From contig NC_013512.1 of the NCBI RefSeq assembly GCF_000024885.1, positions 186,001 through 250,000 of the forward strand: a DNA stretch of 64,000 bases. Reading direction: 5' to 3'. The notes under the pieces are model-generated. The model made no database searches, was not told the origin of the DNA, and worked only from the letters and a program-made list of their open reading frames with translations. Origin of the DNA: Sulfurospirillum deleyianum DSM 6946. GTDB lineage: Bacteria > Campylobacterota > Campylobacteria > Campylobacterales > Sulfurospirillaceae. A program made the position numbers and the translations under genes. Shown here piece by piece: positions 36,670-45,062 of this stretch (position 1 is the stretch's first letter; the number at the start of each line of letters is the position of its first letter).

Positions 36670-37662
36670 GTGAATAATCAAACCATGAAAGAAGAGATTT
36701 TAAAGCTTAAAGAAGCGTTACATGTAAGTATTGTTGCACACTTTTATCAAAAAGATGAGGTGTTTGAATTAGCTGATTATGTGGGAGATTCCTTACAACT
36801 TGCGCAGTGGGCAGCCAAAGATGCCAATCCGTATTTAATTTTTTGTGGCGTAGGATTTATGGGGCAGAGTGTGAAAATTTTAGCGCCCGAAAAACGGGTT
36901 ATGATGCCAAAAATTGCCTGTTGTGCGATGGCAAGAATGATTGATGTGGAGTATTTTGACCAAAATGTGGCACTTTTGGAACAATCAGGCATTGCAAAAG
37001 AAGCTATTTTACCTGTGACCTACATCAACTCTTCGGCTGAAGTGAAGGCTGCTGTGGGAAAAATGGGTGGCTATGTCTGTACCAGCGCTAATGCAAAGAA
37101 AATTATTACCAAAGCGTTAGAGAGTGGGAAGAAGATTTTATTTGTACCAGATCGTTGTTTGGGACAAAATATCGCCAAAGAGATGGGGTTGAAATCGTGT
37201 GTTGTGGGCGATGGAAGTGATCCTAAAGAGGCTGCTATTATCTGTTACAATGGCTTTTGTTCCGTGCATCAACTTTTTGATGTGGAAGATATCGCTTTTT
37301 ATCGTGCCAAATATCCTGATATTTTAATTGCCACACATCCTGAATGCAAACCTGAAGTGTGTGAACAGTCTGATTTTGTGGGCTCTACCAGTCAGATTAT
37401 CGCTTACGTTAAACAACTTCCCTTAGAGCAAAAAGTAGCGATTGGTACTGAGTATAATATGATTCAGCGATTGCGTAAAGAGAACACGTATGTACTCTCT
37501 TCCACCAAGCCTGAGTGCCCAACGATGAATGAAACCACGCTTCAAGACGTCTATCACACACTTCTTAGCATTCAAAAAGGACGTTTTGAAAATGAGATGC
37601 ACATTTCTGAAGAGACACGAAAATGGGCTTATGAAGCACTCAATAGGATGTTTGAACTATGA
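36670..37662 (+). CDS. nadA: Quinolinate synthase NadA
   Basis: 330 aa, GTG start with AAGGA about 7 nt upstream; the ATG five codons later has no site at proper distance. [4Fe-4S] enzyme condensing iminoaspartate with DHAP. Segments: VAHFYQKDEVFELADYVGDS, YINSSAEVKA, VPDRCLGQN, HPECKPEV and SSTKPECPTMN hold the three cluster Cys. Overlaps nadC by 4 nt. Confidence 0.96.
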   Translation: MNNQTMKEEILKLKEALHVSIVAHFYQKDEVFELADYVGDSLQLAQWAAKDANPYLIFCGVGFMGQSVKILAPEKRVMMPKIACCAMARMIDVEYFDQNVALLEQSGIAKEAILPVTYINSSAEVKAAVGKMGGYVCTSANAKKIITKALESGKKILFVPDRCLGQNIAKEMGLKSCVVGDGSDPKEAAIICYNGFCSVHQLFDVEDIAFYRAKYPDILIATHPECKPEVCEQSDFVGSTSQIIAYVKQLPLEQKVAIGTEYNMIQRLRKENTYVLSSTKPECPTMNETTLQDVYHTLLSIQKGRFENEMHISEETRKWAYEALNRMFEL

Positions 37663-38489
37663 TAAAAGATTTTGTTCAAAAAGCGCTTGAAGAGGATGTG
37701 GGTCGAGGTGATTTGTTTGATTTAGTGGGCAAAAATAGTTTAGCGAGTGCTAAGATTATTTGCAAGGATGAAGGTGTTTTTGCGGGTAAAGCGTATGTCC
37801 AAGCGTTGTGTAAAATGAATTACCTAGAAATTGTTTTTCATGTCAATGATGGGGAGCGTGTGCATAAAGCAGATGTGATTGCGTGCGTTGAAGGTGAGTC
37901 AAAAGCGATGTTACGGTGTGAGAGAACACTCTTAAATATGATGCAACATGCCAGTGGCATAGCTACGAATGTGGCAGCGTATAAAAACGTTTTAGAAGGA
38001 TATGCTCTTAAATTATTAGATACACGAAAAACCAGACCTCATTTGCGTGTGTTTGAAAAATATGCGATTCGTTGTGGCGGTGGAAATAACCATCGTATGG
38101 GATTGGATGATTGTTTGATGATTAAAGATACGCATTTGCAAACCATCGATGATTTAAGAGAATTTATGCAAGAAGCACGCGCAAAAATTCCTTTTACATG
38201 TAAAGTGGAAATTGAGTGTGAAGATGTTGCCTTTGCGCAGTTTGCAATGCAGTGTGGTGCGGATATTATCATGTGTGATAACATGTCTCATGAGGATATT
38301 CAGCGTGTTGTTGCGTATAGAAATAGCCATTTTAAACATGTTCTTTTGGAAGCCAGTGGAAATATTACGCAAGAAAATCTCTTAGCTTATGCCAAAACAG
38401 GCGTGGATGCGATTAGCAGTGGCAGTTTGATTCATCAAGCGAGATGGCTTGATTTTTCAATGAAAATTACCCATAAAACGCTTCTATAA
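37659..38489 (+). CDS. nadC: Nicotinate-nucleotide pyrophosphorylase NadC
   Basis: 276 aa. Converts quinolinate and PRPP to NaMN. EEDVGRGDLFD at the start, LLDTRKTRPHLR, CGGGNNHRMGLDD and the C-terminal EASGNI blocks are conserved. Cotranslated with nadA. A TTTACATGTAAA palindrome encodes PFTCKVE. Confidence 0.96.
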   Translation: MIKDFVQKALEEDVGRGDLFDLVGKNSLASAKIICKDEGVFAGKAYVQALCKMNYLEIVFHVNDGERVHKADVIACVEGESKAMLRCERTLLNMMQHASGIATNVAAYKNVLEGYALKLLDTRKTRPHLRVFEKYAIRCGGGNNHRMGLDDCLMIKDTHLQTIDDLREFMQEARAKIPFTCKVEIECEDVAFAQFAMQCGADIIMCDNMSHEDIQRVVAYRNSHFKHVLLEASGNITQENLLAYAKTGVDAISSGSLIHQARWLDFSMKITHKTLL

Positions 38490-38506
38490 TTTAGGAAACC
38501 GTATCT

Positions 38507-39568
38507 GTGGCAGATGATCAAGAAAAGACCGAAGAAGCCACCTCCAAAAAGATAGAGGATGCCAGAAAAGAGGGGAATGTTCCTAAAAGCCAAGATATGA
38601 GCGCTTTTGTGACATTGGTTGTTGCCTTAGGCGCTTTTTTGGCATGGCTCTCTTTTATTGAATCACGCATTATTTACCTGTACCACTATTATCAATCGCT
38701 TATTGGAACAGAAATCACTAAAGAAGTGACGTTTCAAATTTCATTGATTTCATTGCGAGAAGTTGTTTTCATGGTGATCCCTTTGGCTTTAGCCGTAGCG
38801 ATTGCTGGTATTTTAGCCAATGTTATGCAAACGGGATTTTTATTTACAACCAAACCTTTGATGCCTAATTTTGGTAAATTAGACCCCATCAAAGGATTTA
38901 AAAATCTTTTTTCACTGAAAAAATTGATAGAAACGGTTAAAACACTTTTAAAAGTCAGTGTTGTGATGGGAATTTCTTATTTTTTCTTGTGGTCGTTTAC
39001 AAAAGAGTTGCCAACGGTCATCTATTTTCCTCTTCCTGACCAAATGGCATGGCTTAAAGAAAAAATGCTGATTTTAGCAGCTGTTATTTTAATCATTTTG
39101 TTGGTTTTGGCCTTAGCTGACTTAATGCTCGTACGCTTTAACTACTTTAAAGAGTTACGTATGAGTAAACAAGAGGTGAAAGACGAATATAAACAGATGG
39201 AAGGTGATCCTAAAATTAAAGCAAAAATTCGTCAAATACAGATGCAAATGACACGTAAGCGTATGATGCAAGAGATACCTGGTGCGGATGTAGTGATTAC
39301 CAATCCCACCCATTATGCGGTGGCTATTCGTTACCATCAAGATAAAGAAGCTGCGCCAAAAGTGATCGCTAAGGGGACAGATTTGGTTGCACTACGTATC
39401 AAAGAAATTGCCTTGAACCATCATATTCAAATTGTTGAAAATCCTCCCTTAGCCAGAGAGCTTTATAAAAAATGCAATATAGGTGAACTGATTCCTGAAA
39501 ACTTGTATAAAGCTGTTGCCGAAGTTTTAGCTTTTGTCTATAAAAGCTCCAAAAAGTCCTACCCTTAA
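38507..39568 (+). CDS. flhB: Flagellar export apparatus protein FlhB
   Basis: 353 aa, GTG start with AGGA 10 nt upstream. Cytoplasmic head ADDQEKTEEATSKK, four membrane segments (about 30-48, 83-105, 146-165, 184-206) and a C-terminal domain with the autocleavage site in VVITNPTHYAVAIRY. FlhB switches export from rod/hook to filament substrates. Follows nadC by 17 nt. Confidence 0.96.
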   Translation: MADDQEKTEEATSKKIEDARKEGNVPKSQDMSAFVTLVVALGAFLAWLSFIESRIIYLYHYYQSLIGTEITKEVTFQISLISLREVVFMVIPLALAVAIAGILANVMQTGFLFTTKPLMPNFGKLDPIKGFKNLFSLKKLIETVKTLLKVSVVMGISYFFLWSFTKELPTVIYFPLPDQMAWLKEKMLILAAVILIILLVLALADLMLVRFNYFKELRMSKQEVKDEYKQMEGDPKIKAKIRQIQMQMTRKRMMQEIPGADVVITNPTHYAVAIRYHQDKEAAPKVIAKGTDLVALRIKEIALNHHIQIVENPPLARELYKKCNIGELIPENLYKAVAEVLAFVYKSSKKSYP

Positions 39569-39604
39569 TCAACCCCTCTCAATAACTTTTCAGGAAAAAT
39601 TAAG

Positions 39605-39610
39605 TATAAT
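39605..39610 (+). promoter_or_regulatory. Putative -10 upstream of the DHH-to-ribD operon
   Basis: TATAAT preceded by AAG, 28 bp before the DHH gene start, in the 69-nt gap after flhB. Confidence 0.45.
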
Positions 39611-39637
39611 CGTTTTTTTAAAGAAAGCGGGGACTGC

Positions 39638-40582
39638 ATGTATCAACAGGCATGGAAACGGATGTTAGAAGCCGAGCACAGTGTGATTGTTTCGCATGTT
39701 CATCCTGATGGAGATACGCTAGGCAGTGCTTTGGCACTTTATGACGCCTTAGTGCGTGCTGGTAAAAAAGTAACCTTATACAACGTATCCAAAGAGCTTC
39801 CTGCATGTTATGACTTTTTACCTGGTTTTTCGAAAATCAAACATGAATTACCTAAGGCATTTGATTTGGTGATCAGTTGTGATTGTGCAACATTTGAACG
39901 ATTAAAAATTCCTCATGGGGAGTATGAAATTGTCAATATTGATCATCATGTGACCAATCGCTATTTTGGTAAGATTAATGTGGTTATTGATCATTTTAGT
40001 AGTGCTGGGATGGTCGTATATGAGCTTTTAAAAGCCAATGCCGTTACGTTAACTCCTGCATGTGCCATATGTCTTTATACGGCTATTGCGGATGATACAG
40101 GTTTTTTTCTGTATGGTGATATGGACGAATTGACATTTGCGATTGTTTCACAATTAGTCAAGTGTGGAGCTAACCCAAAGGAGATTGCCTCTAAGGTTAA
40201 ACGAAGAGAACCTCTTTCCAAAATACGTTTGTATGGGTATATGCTCAACCATTTTGACTTGCACGAGAATGGTACGGTTGCTACGATTATTTTTGACAAA
40301 GCAACCCTAGAAGCCACAGGCGCAAAACGACACGATACAAAAAATATTGTCAATATGCTTCGTAGCATTGCACATGTTACGATAGCCATTATGATTTTAG
40401 AAGAAAAAGAGGGTGGATACAAAGTTTCATTGCGTAGCAAGGATCTTAATGTTGCCAAAATTGCGTTAGAGTATCAAGGTGGTGGTCACAAAACAGCCGC
40501 TGGATTTGAGGTATCAGGATATGATCCTAAGATACTTCGAGATGAAATTGTAGAAAAGATAAAAAGGATTCAAAGAGTATGA
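39638..40582 (+). CDS. DHH-DHHA1 phosphoesterase (NrnA-like)
   Basis: 314 aa. DHH domain with VSHVHPDGDTLGSAL, SCDCAT, NIDHHVTNRYFG and ADDTGFF, then DHHA1 with YQGGGHKTAAGFE. The set fits NrnA-type oligoribonuclease/pAp phosphatases. Overlaps the M23 gene by 4 nt. First gene of the long operon to ribD. Confidence 0.88.
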   Translation: MYQQAWKRMLEAEHSVIVSHVHPDGDTLGSALALYDALVRAGKKVTLYNVSKELPACYDFLPGFSKIKHELPKAFDLVISCDCATFERLKIPHGEYEIVNIDHHVTNRYFGKINVVIDHFSSAGMVVYELLKANAVTLTPACAICLYTAIADDTGFFLYGDMDELTFAIVSQLVKCGANPKEIASKVKRREPLSKIRLYGYMLNHFDLHENGTVATIIFDKATLEATGAKRHDTKNIVNMLRSIAHVTIAIMILEEKEGGYKVSLRSKDLNVAKIALEYQGGGHKTAAGFEVSGYDPKILRDEIVEKIKRIQRV

Positions 40583-41949
40583 AACGAAAAGGACAAGCTT
40601 CTATTGCAGCGTTGGTTTTAGGTCTTATGTTTTTAATCGGTGTCGGTGGAGTGGTTTATATGTTTACTTCAGATACTTTTGAGAGAGAGGCTCCTCAAAT
40701 TGCTTTGGCTAAAGAGATTGAGTGGAATTTAAAAGAGCCTTTAAAAATTCAAGTTGGTGATACAAGTGGTATTTCATTTGTTGAAGCCGCTTTGTTTGAT
40801 GGGGAAAAAAGTGTTGTAGTGGATACCAAAGAGTTTAAAGAGAAGCAACAGGTTGTAGATATCAATGTTAGTTTTCCTAAAATGGGACTTAACCCTAATC
40901 AAAAAGTGTTTGAATTGACGATTAAAGCGATTGATCAGAGTAAGTGGAATTTCTTTGCAGGCAATACGGCTGAGGTAAAGGCTGTGATTAAAGTAGATAC
41001 CAAACGACCAGAAGTAAATATTATTAACAATTCATATAAAATTACTAAAGGAGGCGTTGCAACTGTCGTTTTTAGAGCATACGATGAGGCAATGAAATCT
41101 TTATATATCGAGACAAATTTTGGAAAGAAATTTTATCCCACACCATTTTATAAAGAGGGGTATTATGTCTCTTTTGTAGCATGGCCTACCGTGATTGAAA
41201 ATTTTAGCGCTTCTATTGTCGCAGTCGATAGAGCAGGTAATATCAGCAGATTTAATATCCCTTATTTTTTACAAGATAAAAAATATAGAACATCTACTAT
41301 TGCCTTACAAGATCGTTTTTTAGAGGGAAAAATTTCGGACTTGATTGCAGAAGTTGCTCCTGCACAATCCTCCCTTTCATCTTTAGAAAAATTTAAATAT
41401 GTGAATGAAGATATGCGTAAAGGCAATGAAGAAGAAATTTTAAAAGCAACCTCTAATGTGCCTGTTGAAATCATTAAAGATTTTCGTTTGAAGCCTTTTT
41501 ATCCTCTTAGAAATGGTCAGGTTGTAGCAAGTTTTGGAGATCATCGTTTTTATGAATACAATAAACAACCTGTGAGTGAATCTTTTCACTTAGGTCTTGA
41601 TTTTGCGAGTAATGCACAAGCCCCTATGCAAACCTCTAACGACGGTATCGTTGTGTTCGCCCGTGAAAATGGCATTTATGGTAATAATATTATTATTGCG
41701 CATGGATTAGGTGTCTATTCATTGTATGGACACTGTTCGAGCTATATGGTGAAAGAAGGGGATAGTGTTAAAGCAGGAGAGACGATTGCTAAGACAGGCG
41801 TGACAGGGTTGGCTTTAGGAGATCACTTACACTTTGGTATGTATGTTCAAGGAGTGGATGTTAGACCTGAAGAGTGGATGGATGAAGTGTGGTTAAAAGA
41901 GAGTGTGTATAGCGTTATGGATGCTTCAAAGAAGATGATTGAACGATGA
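40579..41949 (+). CDS. Membrane-anchored M23 (LytM) murein endopeptidase
   Basis: 456 aa. One N-terminal anchor (about 8-30), two beta-rich domains and a C-terminal LytM domain with FHLGLDFAS (HxxxD) and DHLHFGMYV (HxH) zinc ligands. The family cleaves peptidoglycan cross-links; in Campylobacter/Helicobacter relatives shape helical cells. It precedes minC and lpxC. Confidence 0.9.
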   Translation: MKRKGQASIAALVLGLMFLIGVGGVVYMFTSDTFEREAPQIALAKEIEWNLKEPLKIQVGDTSGISFVEAALFDGEKSVVVDTKEFKEKQQVVDINVSFPKMGLNPNQKVFELTIKAIDQSKWNFFAGNTAEVKAVIKVDTKRPEVNIINNSYKITKGGVATVVFRAYDEAMKSLYIETNFGKKFYPTPFYKEGYYVSFVAWPTVIENFSASIVAVDRAGNISRFNIPYFLQDKKYRTSTIALQDRFLEGKISDLIAEVAPAQSSLSSLEKFKYVNEDMRKGNEEEILKATSNVPVEIIKDFRLKPFYPLRNGQVVASFGDHRFYEYNKQPVSESFHLGLDFASNAQAPMQTSNDGIVVFARENGIYGNNIIIAHGLGVYSLYGHCSSYMVKEGDSVKAGETIAKTGVTGLALGDHLHFGMYVQGVDVRPEEWMDEVWLKESVYSVMDASKKMIER

Positions 41950-42545
41950 AAGTAACACAAAAAAACATACGAGTGTTTCATATTACGATTGATGATGAAG
42001 CACTTTTTTTAGAGTATTTTAGAAAAAATAGCCCTTTGCTAAGGGAATTCTTTTTGCTTATTGAAGGTACGATTACAAAAAATATTGCCTTTGTGTTGGA
42101 ACAAAGCGGTGTATGTTATAAAGATATTAATCAATGTTCTATCCGTTTTGGAGGCATTAAAAAAGAGTCTTCGGTTTTAGATGAGACATCCCAAAAATCA
42201 CCTCAGAATGAGGAAAAGAGCATAGCTTCTACCCTTGTACAAAAGCTTAAGCTTTTTGATCGTCCTATTCGTTCAGGTGAAGAGATTATTGAGAGTGTGC
42301 CTATTGTTATTTTTGGGCGTGTCAATAGTGGTGCTAAAGTTTTTTCTGAAGAGAGTATCAGTATTTATGGTATCATAGACGGATTAGTCCAATGTGATGG
42401 CGAGTATATTGTATTAAATGGTATTAGTCCAAGGGGTCACCTTATTTTTAATGGTGAAATTGTTGATAGAGATACCTTGAAACAAAACGTACTTCAAAAG
42501 ATAGTGATGCGAGATAATGTAATTGAAATAAAGGAAATAGTGTGA
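41946..42545 (+). CDS. minC: Septum site-determining protein MinC
   Basis: 199 aa. Divergent N-terminal domain, linker at about 75-100, and the C-terminal right-handed beta-helix (GRVNSGAKVFSEESISIYG, SPRGHLIFNGEIVD). Inhibits FtsZ away from midcell. minD and minE are not here; minC sits in an envelope operon instead, overlapping both neighbours by 4 nt. Confidence 0.85.
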   Translation: MKVTQKNIRVFHITIDDEALFLEYFRKNSPLLREFFLLIEGTITKNIAFVLEQSGVCYKDINQCSIRFGGIKKESSVLDETSQKSPQNEEKSIASTLVQKLKLFDRPIRSGEEIIESVPIVIFGRVNSGAKVFSEESISIYGIIDGLVQCDGEYIVLNGISPRGHLIFNGEIVDRDTLKQNVLQKIVMRDNVIEIKEIV

Positions 42546-43426
42546 AACAAACCACATTAGCAAAAGCGGTCAGTGGTATTGGGATAGGTTTACATAAGGG
42601 TGAACCTATTAAGATACGATTGGAACCTTTAGAAGCAAACAGTGGCATTGTTTTTTATCGAAGTGATGTTGGTTTGAGTGTTCAGGCATTGCCACAAAAC
42701 GTTGTCAATACACAAATGGCGACGGTTATTGGTCATTCAAATTATGCCATTTCAACGATTGAACATCTCCTCTCTGCGGTGTATGCCTATGGCATTGATA
42801 ATATACGTATTGTCGTTGATGGTGCGGAAGTTCCCGTAATGGATGGAAGTAGTGCGAGTTTTTGTATGATGTTAGATGAAGCAGGTATTCGCAAACTTGA
42901 GGCACCAAAGCGTTTATTGATTATTAAAAAAGAGGTAGAAGTCAGCGAAGGCAATAAATTTGTGCGTGTCACACCTAGTTTAAAGCCAACGTATCATTTT
43001 ATGATTGATTTTAATCACCCTTCGATAGGAAAGCAAGAGTATAGCTTTGAGTTTAGTAAACGCCATTTTATTGAAGAGATAGCCAAAGCACGTACATTTG
43101 GTTTTTTAAAAGATGTACAAATGTTACGTTCTCGTGGACTTGCTTTAGGTGGTTCGTTAGATAATGCTGTGGTCATGGATGAAACAAAAATTTTAAATCC
43201 TGAGGGACTACGTTTTTCAAATGAGTTTGTACGCCATAAAATTTTAGATGCTATTGGTGATTTATCACTTTTAGGCGCTCCATTTTTAGGTGATTATAGT
43301 TCGCATGCGGGAAGCCATAATTTGAATCATGAGTTGACAAAAGCTATTTTACGAGATCCTAGCAATTATGAAATTAAAACATTAAGCACTGAAAAAACAT
43401 ATGATTTTGAGAGGGTCTACGCATAA
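42542..43426 (+). CDS. lpxC: UDP-3-O-acyl-N-acetylglucosamine deacetylase LpxC
   Basis: 294 aa, GTG start overlapping minC. Zinc enzyme committing to lipid A. Motifs: STIEHLLSAVYAYGIDN (catalytic/zinc His), PVMDGSSASF, and C-terminal RHKILDAIGDLSLLG and SHAGSHNLNH. Its TAA stop lies within the tetranucleotide ATAA at which the next gene probably starts. Confidence 0.96.
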   Translation: MKQTTLAKAVSGIGIGLHKGEPIKIRLEPLEANSGIVFYRSDVGLSVQALPQNVVNTQMATVIGHSNYAISTIEHLLSAVYAYGIDNIRIVVDGAEVPVMDGSSASFCMMLDEAGIRKLEAPKRLLIIKKEVEVSEGNKFVRVTPSLKPTYHFMIDFNHPSIGKQEYSFEFSKRHFIEEIAKARTFGFLKDVQMLRSRGLALGGSLDNAVVMDETKILNPEGLRFSNEFVRHKILDAIGDLSLLGAPFLGDYSSHAGSHNLNHELTKAILRDPSNYEIKTLSTEKTYDFERVYA

Positions 43427-43881
43427 AAAGAGTTGTTAATATTGTTGTTATTACACTAACTTCGCCTTTACATGTAGGCATTTATGAAAATAATCAACTG
43501 ATAAAAAAATACAGTGTGGTAGAGCAGACCAGTGAAGCTTTACCCCTTTTGTTTCAAGAAATTTTAAATGAATATACGCCGAAGGGACTTTTTTTTGCAA
43601 GAGGTCCTGGAAGTTTTATGGCAATTAAAATTACCTATATTTTTTTAAAAACATTGAGTATTGCTTTGCATATTCCTCTTCGAGCATCTGATGGTTTTAG
43701 ATTTAACGAGGGAAGACCCATTCGCGCAATGCGAAATCTCTATTTCATAAAAAGAGGTGAAACTATTAGCACAGAACGTTTTGACCACCCCGTAGATCAA
43801 ATTTTTGACTTACCCCATACGCTCAATGAAACATATTTTAGTGAGAATGTGGAACCACTTTATATGTTACCAGCAGTTTAG
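43423..43881 (+). CDS. tsaB: TsaB-like tRNA threonylcarbamoyladenosine protein (probable AUA start)
   Basis: 152 aa if started at ATA (43423), overlapping the lpxC stop as ATAA, with AGAGG 8 nt upstream. The open frame gives the N-terminal strand pair expected of TsaB (VNIVVITLTSPLHVGIYENN), which a later start (GTG at 43516) would delete. Downstream FFARGPGSFMAIKI matches the TsaB GPGSFTGLR motif. TsaB partners TsaD in t6A37 synthesis. Context lpxC-tsaB-thrB agrees with Campylobacter. Confidence 0.75.
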   Translation: MKRVVNIVVITLTSPLHVGIYENNQLIKKYSVVEQTSEALPLLFQEILNEYTPKGLFFARGPGSFMAIKITYIFLKTLSIALHIPLRASDGFRFNEGRPIRAMRNLYFIKRGETISTERFDHPVDQIFDLPHTLNETYFSENVEPLYMLPAV

Positions 43882-43890
43882 GAGTTGTAT

Positions 43891-44775
43891 TTGAATATTA
43901 AGATACCTGCAACCAGTGCCAATTTAGGACCAGGATTTGATTGTTTAGGTCTTGCTATCGCCCTCTATAATGAAGTGTGTATTAAACCCTCAACGTATCA
44001 AAGTATCTCTATTAAAGGTGAGGGAGAAGAAAACGTTAAATTGAAAAAAAATAATATTTTTGTCTCTATTTTTTATGATGTCTATCAAGAATTGGTAGGG
44101 AAAAAAGATTTTTTTCGTTTTGAGTTTTATAACGCTATTCCATTTTCCAGAGGTATGGGAAGTAGTTCAGCTGTTATTGTGGGTGCGATTGCTAGTGCCT
44201 ATGAAATGGCAGGTATCAAGGTAAGTCGAGAAACGATTTTAAACAAAGCCATTCTTTATGAGACCCATCCTGATAATATTGCACCTGCAGTGTATGGTGG
44301 ATTTACAAGCTCTGTTGTGGAAAACGGCAAAGTAAGAACATTGAAAAAAGAGCTTGACGCAACACTCAAGGCCGTGATGGTTATCCCCGATCGTCCAATG
44401 TCTACAGCACAATCAAGAACCCTATTGCCAAAATCGTATTTGATGAAAAATGTGGTTTATAATCTCTCTAGGTCTTCTTTATTAACAGCGGCATTTTTTA
44501 GTGAAAATTGGGATTACTTACGCGTAGCATCCCGTGATTGTATGCATGAAAATCGTCGTATGAGACAGATGAAAGAGTTGTTTGATGTACGTGATATGGC
44601 TCTTAAAAATGGCGCATTAATGAGTACGCTCTCAGGAAGTGGTTCTTCGTTTTTTAATTTGGTTCTTGATGAAAATGTTGATAGAGTAGCAATGGCGTTA
44701 AAGAGCCATTTTGAAATGTTTAGAGTTGAAATCTTTGACTTAGATAATCATGGATTTCAAATTTTAAAAAGCTGA
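43891..44775 (+). CDS. thrB: Homoserine kinase ThrB
   Basis: 294 aa, GHMP kinase of threonine synthesis. I choose the TTG reading MNIKIPATSANLG because AGGAG lies 6 nt before it; the TTG two codons upstream abuts that site. Motifs: GPGFDCLGLA and PFSRGMGSSSAVIVGAI (ATP loop), STLSGSGSSFF near the end. Follows a weak AGCTG/CAGCT hairpin after its stop. Confidence 0.94.
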   Translation: MNIKIPATSANLGPGFDCLGLAIALYNEVCIKPSTYQSISIKGEGEENVKLKKNNIFVSIFYDVYQELVGKKDFFRFEFYNAIPFSRGMGSSSAVIVGAIASAYEMAGIKVSRETILNKAILYETHPDNIAPAVYGGFTSSVVENGKVRTLKKELDATLKAVMVIPDRPMSTAQSRTLLPKSYLMKNVVYNLSRSSLLTAAFFSENWDYLRVASRDCMHENRRMRQMKELFDVRDMALKNGALMSTLSGSGSSFFNLVLDENVDRVAMALKSHFEMFRVEIFDLDNHGFQILKS

Positions 44776-44793
44776 AAAACAGCTAAATTTTGA

Positions 44794-44799
44794 TATAAT
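44794..44799 (+). promoter_or_regulatory. Putative -10 just upstream of ylxR-infB
   Basis: TGATATAATC, an extended -10 ending 11 nt before the ylxR ATG. If used, the mRNA would have a leader of only about 5 nt. Confidence 0.5.
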
Positions 44800-44810
44800 C
44801 AGGCGCAAAA

Positions 44811-45062
44811 ATGAGTCAACCAATACGAATGTGCATTGTTTGTAGGCAAAGGGCTTTGCAAGAAAGCTTACAACGATGGCAGATAATCAATGGAGAACTC
44901 ATACCTTTTTCTAAAACAGGAAGAAGTTTTTATATCTGCAAGGCATGTATGACAAACAATGAAAAGAAAGTTGTGAAGATACTCAACAATAAATGCAAAA
45001 CAAATCACAAAGCAATGATAGATTTTGGTAAAACTTTTAAGGAGACAGTGACGAATGGATAA
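44811..45062 (+). CDS. YlxR/DUF448-family RNA-binding protein
   Basis: 83 aa. [17 protein letters not shown] opens like YlxR, with two CxxC pairs (CIVC, CKAC) and GRSFYIC. YlxR genes lie next to infB/nusA in many bacteria; in Bacillus the protein has nucleoid/RNA roles. Overlaps infB by 8 nt. Confidence 0.85.
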   Translation: MSQPIRMCIVCRQRALQESLQRWQIINGELIPFSKTGRSFYICKACMTNNEKKVVKILNNKCKTNHKAMIDFGKTFKETVTNG

